Below, piece by piece: positions 46,351-57,900 of a stretch of 64,000 nt of DNA. The translations under genes and the position numbers were made by a program. The stretch spans positions 292,333 through 356,332 of the forward strand of contig CACRXP010000569.1 of assembly GCA_902702965.1 (NCBI GenBank). Reading direction: 5' to 3'. Positions within the stretch are counted from its first letter, which is position 1, and the number at the start of each line of letters is the position of its first letter. The DNA comes from Spirometra erinaceieuropaei (Eukaryota > Platyhelminthes > Cestoda > Diphyllobothriidea > Diphyllobothriidae). Under the pieces are notes generated by a model. It did not search any database and was not told the origin of the DNA. It was given only the letters and a program-made list of their open reading frames with translations.

Positions 46351-47149
46351 GTGGAGGGCTCCACAAATTTTCTTTCGAATCCATTTAAATGATGCCGAAA
46401 TTAGGGTGCCAAGAACTGGTTCCGTAATCAACTAGTAAGTACGACACTTTTGCAATCTGATTGCGATTGGGAAGCGACCTAGTAACATCGTATTTTACGA
46501 AAAGGTTTCTAAAGTTCCTAAAGCCAGGGGAGGCATAAAGAACGCTACAAAGACGCTTCGAAATCGACCCTTAGTTACTTCGAACTAAATCAGAAAACCT
46601 GAGATGCTCTCACCTGTATAATGCAGGCTTGTCGACTTGGCGCAAAAGGTGAGGCTGCACACCTCGATTTCCAAAGTGTGCAGGAAGCCAAGGAAGAGCA
46701 GCAGGAATGCATGACCGGAATTCCGACTAGCAGCACTACCAGCACCCATTTCCTTTCCATGTGTCCTCACTCTTAAGGTGCCCATGAACTTTCCAGGACA
46801 CTGCGCCATTAGCCACAGTAAAAGTGCGCATACTGCATTAAGGATTATCGCCAAAATGACCAGCTCTACCCCCACTTACCGGCAATTCGGACACATGTTT
46901 CTGCAGACCAAAAGTTCTTGCGAAAAGCGATGCGACAGTTATTAACTGCTACAGCAGTTAACTACGTATATAGTAGAATAAGGTGAAACGTCGAACGTTT
47001 TTTCCGCCGTATGTTGCGTTGCTGCCTGAAGGGGAAGAAGTGTCTGGCTTATATATATTTAATGAGCTCCCTTGAGAATGAGTGCAAATGAGTATCGTGG
47101 GACGCCGAATGCATTAAGCTAGAAGCGACTGGCCGATGGAAAAATGGGT

Positions 47150-47470
47150 AAGATGTGGTTTGGTAGCCCCACCTGATGGACACAATACTGTTGGCGTTGG
47201 GGTTAAGGGTTAGGGTAAGGGGTTGTGGTTAGGCGTTAGGGTTAGGGGCTAGGGTTAAAGATTAGGGTTGGGTGCTAGGGTTTAAGATTAGAGGTTATAG
47301 TTAGGGTTTAGGATTAGGGGTTAACGCAACTATTTCTCAATCATTCAGAGTACAACTGTGCATTCCCAATAGCTTTTCTTTGGCATACAACCACATGACC
47401 TCGTCGCCTGTGCGTTCCCCAGCCCCACTTCTAGAAACCCCTATTACCACCGATCCCGTATTTGAGGTGA
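47150..47470. repeat. Interstitial degenerate TTAGGG-like array
   Basis: From about 47198 to 47322 the plus strand is a run of GGGTTAGGG, GGGTTAAGG, GGGCTAGGG and similar units. The flanks (GTAGCCCCACCTGATGG on the left; CCGTATTTGAGGTGACTGGGG on the right) resemble the ends of the TIR elements at 33171 and 44393. Confidence 0.75.
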
Positions 47471-47939
47471 CTGGGGTTTGCTTACTTCAGGTGGGCTACA
47501 TAACCACATCCGACAGAAAAATGTAACTGAATGAGATTCTCAGGTCACTAACCAGTTCAGTAACCATGTCTCAAAATTCCCTATCGTTTTTTCTCATGAT
47601 TTAAATTAACCTTAAAAGACTTTAGTTATTCGATAGAAATGAATTTATAACTGGATAAAAACTTTATTAACGCGGAGCGCATCAAATTACGTTGCTCGCT
47701 CGCACTCAGTCTCCTCCGAAAGTCCGGAGACAAAAACTGAATAATTGAAGAAGAAGGCTGGCCGAGCACAGAGCCTCCATCTGTGAAAACTGAATAGTAC
47801 CGGCTAACTCCGTGAACACAAATAAAGCTTACGCACAGACGAGATAGTGAACGATGAAAAGTCGACGCAACCAGCATTCTCATAGTTCATATGATCAGTG
47901 TGTCTTAGCATTTCCCTCCACTGAATAATGACTCGCATG

Positions 47940-48005
47940 GCCTAAAATTCAAACGCACGCCCTTGTGACCAGGGGCCGTGTTCTAGAACGCTCGGCCACC
48001 GGGTC
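47940..48005 (-). repeat. Possible tRNA-derived SINE head
   Basis: On the minus strand GGTGGCCGAGCGTTCTAGAA resembles an RNA polymerase III A box. About 40 bases on, GCGTTTGAATTTT resembles a decayed B box. A cloverleaf cannot be drawn with confidence, so it is not called a tRNA. Confidence 0.25.
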
Positions 48006-48929
48006 CCACTTCCTGCCATGACCAACTGCACATACACACAAACCCGAGGCATGACTGATTCGTTCACTGCCCTCGCCAGAACCGCGTTTGAGCTCCGTTT
48101 TCAGAACTCAGCTATTCACGTTTAGACTGCCAATAAACGGACAATAGTAATCGTGAGACGGCCGTTTGCTCCTGTAGTCTACGCGGAATCACAACTACTA
48201 GGGAAGAACGCAGAATAGTGTCGTGTAGCAGTACGTCCTTTGAGGCAGAAACGGCCGGCTGGGGATGAACGAGATCCGTATGAAATTCTGGTTGGAATCA
48301 ACTGCATCTCAAATAAATCCAACTGCAATCAGGCTATGCGGACCGGTCGTATGCGCACAGAATAACTTCAGATAGGTCCCACAGTTGCCATGGTTCAAAG
48401 CTACCAAGCCAGTCACCCGCACAGAATTACCTTCTCCGAGGCCCACCTTCTCCCTGGCGCTGACTGGAATTTTGTATTTCACTCTCCCCCTCCCCTCCCC
48501 AAACCCGAGCTATAGCATAATTATCTGCTTGCCCGTATCTTTTCATTCATTACTTCAATAGTCGTATAGATGTACCGACCTGAAGAGAATTTATCGGAAG
48601 CAGACGTATGCTCGCCAAATTGCCTTTTACATTTTTCCATGGGGATCTTCACAACTCTAAATCCAACCCATTAAAATAATCTCCCACCTTTAAAATGTGG
48701 TTGGGCGCTTGTAGCCCGCCCACGCAGAGCATGCCCGCGTTCGATGAGACATGTCAGACATGTTCCAGCTGATTGGTGAAATACAAGCCAATGGCTGCGC
48801 AAATTCGGTGCCGTCGTGGCAACCATGTTAACGTCGCACGTGCGTCATTGTGTGACGGTTTTGTTCTGCTGCGGCTTAGTCGTCGAGGCGGAAAGGTTGT
48901 TCTCGAAAAGTTCCGTTTTGGTAACCGCC

Positions 48930-51900
48930 ATGGATTCATTAACAGAGGCCTTTTTTACAATCGACAAGGATCACACGGGTCAGTAAGTCGCCATCCTGCC
49001 ATACATTCGTTCAGAAGTTAGAATATTTACGAATGTTTAAAGTACGAGGTTTGCGCTAGCAGCTGAGATTTTCCTTTTGCAGGGGTCCAACGAAGCCTTT
49101 TTAGGGACATTTTTCCCAGTGTTTTGACTTTTTGTTTTTTTTCCAGTCCGGGAACTATTTGCCACTGAACTTTCGAGTTATTGTCGGTGCATTTTATGAA
49201 CGGCCCTCTTCACAAAAATAAAGCAACTTGCAAGTAATAAAGGGCCGGTGTAAAAAGATTGCAGACTACTTCTTTTCTTAAGTCAGTTTATTAAGGGAAT
49301 GAGGCTTTCGCCCTTGAGCTCCCTATTCATATCGATAAACAGAAATAAAGCCATCAATTACATCAGCAAATGCGAAAAGTTAAAAAGTTAGCGGTAAGTG
49401 TGAGCTAGGCGCAAACTGCCGCCGCTAAAACAATCATTATTATATGTACAGTAGGTTCTCAAAAAATGAGCATCTAGTCTGCACTTAAAGGATTTGACAT
49501 TTTCGGAANNNNNNNNNNNNNNNNNNNNNNNNNNNNNNNNNNNNNNNNNNNNNNNNNNNNNNNNNNNNNNNNNNNNNNNNNNNNNNNNNNNNNNNNNNNN
49601 NNNNNNNNNNNNNNNNNNNNNNNNNNNNNNNNNNNNNNNNNNNNNNNNNNNNNNNNNNNNNNNNNNNNNNNNNNNNNNNNNNNNNNNNNNNNNNNNNNNN
49701 NNNNNNNNNNNNNNNNNNNNNNTGAACCTGCGCAGAAAGAATAACTTGGTCGGAAATTGACAGCTATTTACAGTCGCCCGAGGTTATCCTTTCTACTCTG
49801 TCGTTCCAGTGTGAAACACATGCTCGCAGGTCTCCTTTCAGTTACCCACAGCATCAGTTATCGATATCTTTACAGGACTTAACGATTTTAGAGACTGTAT
49901 GGTAGCCGTTACTCGACCTATACTTTATTGATTTGAAAGAACACTTGAGACGACTAAGTTATACTGAACAAACCACGTAGTTCTCAACTGGATCTCCAGT
50001 TGTTCTGCTAGGCAGACCTGTGCAATCCAGCCTACATTCCTCCGCAAAGTATCTTACTTAAAATAAGTCTGTGCTGTGGACACTGCCCAGCAGTTATGAC
50101 TGTGAGTGCACTGCTTAGCAGACCCCATTTGCTTTCTAATGCGCAATGAAGTCGGGCCTGTCTGTCGGGGCGTTTAGTCATCGGCGACCAGACTTGATGA
50201 GTCACTGCCTAAAATCACCCCAGGTATTCCTAGGGTCGTTGGAACTGTTGGCGCTCAATGCCTTCCTAGGGATCCAAACTGTAGCTGGATGGCGTCTTAC
50301 ATGCTCCCGACTAACTCGTCCTGAAAACAACTGTCCGCACAACTTTTCTGGCCAAACAGACAATCCCTGTTCGAACACCAACTTCTCGACTTTTTTGGCA
50401 ACTAGAGCAATTTTTAACTAAGGCCCGTAATCTTTTCCTCGTAAGCCCTCCTCCTGCGCGCCCTCCACGAAGTTTCTATAACGTGTGTGAAACGGTTTAA
50501 TTTTCATCTCCTCCATGCAACCTACTTGGGAGATATTGCTGCTTACGCTGTAGTGAACCGAGTTTCGGAAACAAGGCCTCGACCCTTCTGGCCGAAATGC
50601 CGTTTGAAAAGTTAGCAGTATTGTTTTTAGTAAGTACGAGAGCCAATCAAATCCCTGGGAGGTATGGTGAATATTCGATTTCGCCATGAGTGTTGTTATT
50701 TTCTTCTCTTCCAGACCAGATAACGATGGATGCCCTTGAGCAATACCGTCTTGACAATGATCTCGACGAGTCCTTTATAAATGTAAGTCTACACTCACGT
50801 TGGTCTTTGTACCTTAAATTTACCCTATTGGGTTTTCGAGTCAGTTTTCACTAATTGTCGTCTTATTATCAGGCAAAATTTCCGAGACGTCATTGTATTT
50901 TCCGTATTGATGGCACGTTTTCTCCAAGAGAGTATAGCCGACATTATAGACTTAATTTCTGAGGTTTGGACTTTATTTTGCCCCTCAGCTCTACCAGAAT
51001 TCCATCTTTGTTAGGTGTTCGCTTGCTTAAAAAACAGGGTTCCTTGCGCCGTCCTCGCTTAGCCACCGTACCCGATGGAAGCTTGGTAAGAGTCAGGTCG
51101 ATCTCAGTACAGTCCAACTGGTGTGCTTCTAACTGCTTACGACGCCTGATATGTCATGTTTTGAAGGACTGCCAACGACAACATAACCTGTTCTTTGAAG
51201 CCGGGTAGCAGTATCTCCTTCCTAATATTGTTTATACTCTAAATCTTACACATGTTACATTCTCAATGTGTGAAGTCCTGCGGGTACCACACGTGACACA
51301 GAGGCCAACCCCCCGTCGTTATTCTGCTCAGTGTCATTACCATTTGCTTTGACTCCGTCTTACCACTGGAATACTCTGCTAGCGGGATGTGTGGAGCCAG
51401 TGACCCTCAATCCGTTTGCATTATAATGAAATTCCATGCAGGATATAGATATATGCACTATCCAGCACTTTGGCACAAGACCGCCTCTAATAGGGAATGG
51501 TTTTACGGGTGGAACTCTACAGCCCTACCGAAAATTTACTGGCTACTCCGTTTCCGGACCGCTGACCTGGTCCTTTCTTGAAAATGGGTGCTCTGCGTTT
51601 TCGTTAAGAGATCGCGCGGTTTTCTACTGGCTGATTGTACTGCACGGGGTTGAATTTAGAGTAACTAAATGCATTAAAACAAGCTTATGACCTGAATGCG
51701 ATTTTCCGGCTTGCCACATAATTTCAACCGCATCAACCCACCCGTAAAATCCCTTTTACTGCCCGCATTATGGACGGTTATTCGCCAGTGTTGGGGGAGG
51801 GGGGGGGGCGTTTGTATACTCATATGCGACCAAATTCCCGCTCAAATCACATTCAGGATCCATGGTACCTCTTTAATCCGGTAGACAAACTTCCGAATTT

Positions 51901-54900
51901 GACCCTTTTAATTTACATCTTTTAAAATTTGTTTGTTGCAAATGTACGTCACTTAATTGAAAGTTCAAGGAATTACAAATTTGCGCTTCTGATTGATTTC
52001 GCTCCTCTGGAAAACCAAGAGCCACGTCTGTTGTGAGCGTCCTATGCACTGGTTTAGACGAACAATGAGACAACAAATTCGGTTCTTCTTATAACTGTTG
52101 CCATTTGCGTCCTGAGCGCACTATTCGGCGTGATTTTCACGCATCACGGGTCGGTTGGAAAGAAGCAGATGTGTGCGGTGTTTGCAACCGTCGAAAAATG
52201 CCGCATGACCTGACAAGTAGCAAGAGATGCCGTCATTGTATCGCTGGCTCTGTGTCGTGACAGAGCGGTTTGCTTGGTTAAGTTGCCTCAGTGGTTATCA
52301 CCTGCCTACATTTGCTAGCTGAACAGGACTCGATACAGTTCGCACCTCCCCCTACGCTTGAAATCAGAACTTGTTGAACACTACAATGGAGAACTGTTTG
52401 CTAGTCTGTTAGGGACTTGGTCAGCAAATGCTGACAGTGGGAGAGTCGAATACCCACGCGAAATCCTCAGTGGGGCCGGTTCCTGTAGTCTTGTGCCAAG
52501 TGGAAATAGAGTCAAAAATAGATAGCCGGCAATGTTAATTAAAACTTCGGGCAACAAACATTCCTCCCTAAGATTAAATATTCCCTACTATTAAATAATA
52601 TTTTGTTCTCATGAGACATTTGCAGGCTTTCATATTTTTTTCCTGGAAATAAGGGTGATTCACCTTCTACCCCATCCACAGCAATGGAAGAAACTTTTCG
52701 ACCCCAATAATACTGGCGTCATTACTTTGCAAACCTTCTGCGATGTATTAGGGTTGGAACTCGCCGAAGTCCAGGAGGAGTAAGTTGTTACGTAATTTTA
52801 TATGGTTTGAAAGTTGTTTGAATTTATTTCAAGGAACTTTCTTTGAGGGCGGCTAGCGTTTTCTCATGTTCAGAGGAGCTCTAACTCAAAAGCAGCTCAG
52901 TTATATTAATAGTTTTTGATAATTTTCTGATTAATACTACCATGCTGCGTATGGATAGTTAAAAGGTTAACTAATGGTTTTATAGCGATTTTGGACTGTT
53001 TCTGGTTTGTTAAACTCGTTATTCCTTTGGTTCACGTTTTAGCCGGGAGAAATTCACGGCAGCTGCCTTGCCTCCTACGGTACCACAGGGGATCCTTCAA
53101 ATCGCAGAGGATATGGATCTCCAACGAAGAATAGAGATATTCGAGCTTGTGAAAGAGGCGGAAGAGAAGAATGGAAACTGTGAACGTGTATGTTTTGGTT
53201 TTCTGGGTCTTTCACCTTTGCACTTATCTGTAAGATTATTCAAAATGCGCAAGTTTTGTTCCAATTATGCGATTTAAGTGCTAATGATACTTAAACATGG
53301 AAGACTATACCTAACAGTAGGTAAGTGACATGTTGGTGAGCATTTCAGCTACAGGCCCGACATCTTACCATCGTTTATCTGGACTTAAATTTATAGCCTC
53401 CGTCGTTTTCACCATCGGTTGGTGGGATCGAAACCCAATATCTGAAGTTAAATGTACGCGAAGACGCTAAGTTCTGGTGTAGATGGAGACGAAACATCAG
53501 TCGAAAGATGTCAAGAAAGACTTATATGAACCCTTATCTCGTCGCTTAGTTTCGGCTCTTGTTCGAGCAGGAATTGGCGCACACCGATCCATTGGGCATG
53601 ACTGGTTGACGATGGCTATTAAACCAGAAACAACCATCCTCGGTTAGTCACACCCTCCGGAAGGAAATAAAGTTGTACAGCATGTATGTGATCCACCTTG
53701 CCAGTGATGATATGGCATTTGACACGTCACATATGAGAGCATGCACATCTCACGTAAGTGAGAAGCGTGTTCTTTGGTGTAACCGGATATATAAAGTTGG
53801 TTCAGGTCGCGAAGGGCACGAATGTGCATCTGCATAGCCCAACTGTAATCCTGGGTTAGCTATCTGAAGAGCCGTATCTCCAAATTTCAACATTGTGACT
53901 TCTGCCAGAAAGCTAGATATAGATGAGCCCATAGAAGCGTGTTTTATTGGTTTTGGTGAAGGAAAATTGGTTTTTAGACAATGTCCTAGAAATGAATTAA
54001 AGCATCCACGGGCACACCCTTGGTGTAGGTCTGAATGGGTTCGTCGGTGCAGTGATTTGCAAAATCCAGCGGACTTGGGATGAAGAGGGGGATAACGTCA
54101 AGTGATACCATTACCTCGTCAGTTGCAACTTTAATTCCCCCTAGTTTGTTTCGAAACTGTTTTCAGTCCTCGGCGGAGGTTTCAAGGATTGCTAACATTT
54201 GATACACACGTGACAGTTCGACCGTTGCGGACGACGACGCCTACCATGTGCCCCACTGAGTTGACGGGGACGCTGACTTGCTCTCGAATTAGTTTATAGT
54301 GAGACATACAAAACATCTACACTCTCTCCCTCGCCTACTTTGCTCTATGGCAAGACAATATTAAACCGACAGGAGGTGCCCACAGGTGCAGTGGGCGACA
54401 AGGCTAAACTGTCCGTTTTCACGTGCCGCACACCGCATAGCACCCACTACATATACTAGGCTTCTCTTGGAGCAGTTCAGATCTCACATGTTTTGGAGTT
54501 GGTGATAGGTTTGTTACGAGTGGATGTTCAGGCACCAGTCACCGTTTCGCCATTCGCAGTGCGATGGGTCCGCAAGTGATTGGTCAGTCCTATACGCAGT
54601 TTATAAGTGCGGCCGCAATGTAAACAGGTTGGAAGTGAGTCCACAGTGCTGGTGGGAGTGACGGAACGGAGGGGGGTCTGCTTATAAGTGGCACTGTTTT
54701 TGTTGTTTTCTCAGACGAAATCAGGGTTGGTCGTTTTGACATTAACCTGGGCTCGCAGATGTCAAACGGGGCCTATCCGTGCCCGAAATTTACGTCGACG
54801 GTGTGTACGCGAATGGCAGATTGCTTGCGTCGTTGGTTCGCGACACCTGAGTCTTGCGAGCCTCTCCTTTGTCTCTGGCAGCGGCTATTCGGTTACCTTC

Positions 54901-57900
54901 GAAAGTGGCTGTTTTAGTTTTTACGCCAATGCACCAGGCCCTCTTATCTCGGACGAGGCCCACTCAGGCCTCGGTTGATTTATAGGTGCTTAAGGGAGGT
55001 CTTTAAGGTTCCTTGAAACGTAACCTTTGTCCGCCTTTTCTGTAAAAACTTATGCCTACCTCGGTGGAAAATAGCCGCTTAGGCAGGGGCTTATCATCCG
55101 TTCTTGACATGGTCACCTCATCGCACACGTGTTTGCCTCAACATGACAGAAATACTGATAACTCCGGCGCTTTCGAAGGTTTCGGTGTCGGGGATCCTTT
55201 TATGCCATTTCACTTTCACCATTCTGCGGAAGCAACTAAGATGTATATGATTGAAGTCTTTTATTTGGCCATCTTAAGCTGTCCAGTTCTCCGCCCCGTA
55301 CAAGAACGTAGTCGGAACAAAAGCCCTGAAAATTTGCAGTTTCGTGTTGGGAAGAACGCTACTATAATTTGTTAAAGGCTTGGCGTACTTCGGGGATTCG
55401 ATTCGCAATTTCGCCGTCTATCTTGATGTTTTTTTTGATATGGTGTTCTCCTGGTACGCGAATTTTCCTACTGATGTGAGGCAATTTCCATTGGCACTGA
55501 TCCTGAGTTCATTGTAATCATCACTTAGCGCCGGTTGGTGCATGACCACTGTCTTCTTCGTGCCGGCTGTCAGTCCGGAGTTGGGGCAACAGGAAGCAAA
55601 GAGGTCCACACTCCGCCGCATGTCCTCTTCCGTTTTGGCGATTAACGCGCAGTCATCCGTGAACAGAAGGTCGTGGACACAGGCCTTATAAACTCGTGTA
55701 GATGTCTGCATTGTGATGGATGTTAGGCATTTGTCCGTTAGTTCGATAGGCGATGTCTTTTCCTGGTTGCCTCTCGTGGTAGGCATCTATCCGCATGCTG
55801 AGGATCATAAATGGGACAGTCTATTACGCACAGGCCTGTAGGTGGTGACTGCCGCTGCTGTTGCAGCAGCCGGCCCGTGGCGACCTAGTGCATCCTTTCA
55901 ATAAGCCTGGTCTGGGCCGTCGCGGTCATTGAAGTCATTGGGAAAAAAACAATTTGTCTGCCTTCCGCTAGGAGAACGTGCTGGCTTTTGTAAGACTTAT
56001 TCTTCAGGTTACCGAAACTAGTCATTGGGGTGGGGAAGGGGGACGGAGGAGGAATGGGGATTGGGCGTAGACAATGACGACGGTGGCGAATTTGTTTCCG
56101 TAGGGAGGCAGACGCAGAGTCATTAGAGAGATGTTAGCCTCCTGTGCAGGCGGGGCCGCCGCCACTCGAAGTAATTTTTGGCGGCGAAGGTGACTCCTAT
56201 GTTCCTGGATTTCGGCGCCGCTCTCTGTAATTGTCCCTGTTGGGAGTAGAGGGCCTAGCTGAATGACAGTTTTCGTCATTTTGCGGACTGGGTTGTCTTC
56301 CTTTACGCGTCATTACTCAGCGGACTGCCTAAAGACGGTTGAACAATTCAGGCTGCTAAATAAGCAGTATCACTCAGAGTGACTTGGTCGCAGTGCTAAG
56401 ATGGTCCGAATCAACGTAGGATGCCTATGGGATTGCCCACCATCCCCTCCGTAAGACTCTGTTTGGGGTTGGGGATGGAGGATGGGAACTACTGGGTGTG
56501 AGGATTCACGCTGGATATTCTAATCTGGCTTAGTCCTCTATCAAGGACGGTTACTGGAGCGTGGGGGCCGTAATGGGCACAGCTTCCTGGAGCCACAGAT
56601 GAGAGATGGAGGCCGGAGCGAGACGAAGTTGAAGTATCCACTAGGCTCATCAATGCATTTGTTCGAACTCGTCAATGTAATGTTTATATTTACTTTCTAC
56701 GACTGCGGTTGTGCCTGTTCTAGTCGGGCTAGATGGTACGTGGTTAATTTTTGCAGTTTATATGTGACTCGGTACTCTCGTCGGTTCCTTGTCGGACTGC
56801 TGCTATCCAACCGCACCGATGAACCGGAAGTGACTGTATGACTGCAGTTTGTGTCCCCGCCCAGACATACGTGCACCCGGACACTTTTCCGAATTGACAC
56901 ACAGTACAGCCCGGTAAGGTGTGCCTGTCTGTTAGCTTAGCTCTGGGACCACCCGATAGTTCTAGCGCGGTGGGTAATGGGACGACTTTTGCTGAGGCCT
57001 ATCTGCGCAATAAGCAGGCCCTTGAGTCTGAAATAAACAACCATGGCCCGTTCGGTATCGATTCAGCAAATCGGTTATCCATAAGTATCTCAAGCCATAG
57101 CGATATTACGACTAGGCGAATGCTGCCAGCCATCATTTACTGTTTTCTTCGCCGTCGTCCGACACAATTTTGGGATCTTAACCTGGTGTGTCGGATCACA
57201 AATGTAAGCGTCTACCTTAAAATCCAAAACCTACATTAAGTCACTGCTCTATCAAACCACCCCAAGCCATTGCATCCGACGGGGTATTTGACTGACGGGA
57301 AGGCTACTGTTCGTACGCTCTGGTTGGACTTGATGGGGACTCACAGCACCGAGAGGAGGAATTTCCTGTCAGATAACAGCGCAGGGCAACACAAAATGAA
57401 AAGTTAGAAGAGACTAGGCACCTGTGGCTGCTTTGCCTCTCCCGTGAATGCTCCCGCAACCTTATAAGCGAGTACCTGTGCGGAAGACGCAAGCACCGCT
57501 GAGAGTCGAAAGCCGAGCTTGGAATAATTCGCCCGTTGTCCTGTATAATAAACGTCTCAGAACCCCCGAACGTGTGGTAGGACCAATGATCGTGGGTCCT
57601 CGGACATCATCCTGAATCAGCTCGTCGTCTGCCCATACAGCCCAAGGATCAGTTGCTACTTGGAGGCATATAATCAAATTATCCGTCAAGGCAACTGCCC
57701 TAATTTATCAGGCGGTAAATCTCGGAATATGTATCATGATCACTACCATCAGATTCTTAGTTTGCTTCCAGAGGTCGTCTTTTTGGTGGGACAAGTTGGA
57801 CTGCATATAAAGTTTTTCCCTGCACATTCATTAAAAATTGTCACACATAAGTGGTACGCGCATACGTACCGGCATCAACGCGAACACGCACGCACATTGA

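Larger units (their letters stand above)
46436..48929. other. Region upstream of the TAL gene
   Basis: Contains the telomere-like array at 47150-47470 and a possible tRNA-derived SINE head at 47940-48005. No exon recognised. The TAL promoter should lie just before 48930, where the sequence becomes GC-richer (48720-48929), but no TATA box or initiator is clear. Confidence 0.35.

Noticed and set aside
47198..47322. A true telomere or chromosome end
   Set aside because: The TTAGGG-like units are degenerate, the run is only about 125 bases, and unique sequence continues on both sides.
47940..48005. A functional tRNA gene
   Set aside because: A- and B-box-like sequences exist, but I could not pair an acceptor stem or find a proper anticodon arm.
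49494..49760. Plus-strand frame of 88 codons
   Set aside because: Mostly undetermined bases in the assembly gap.
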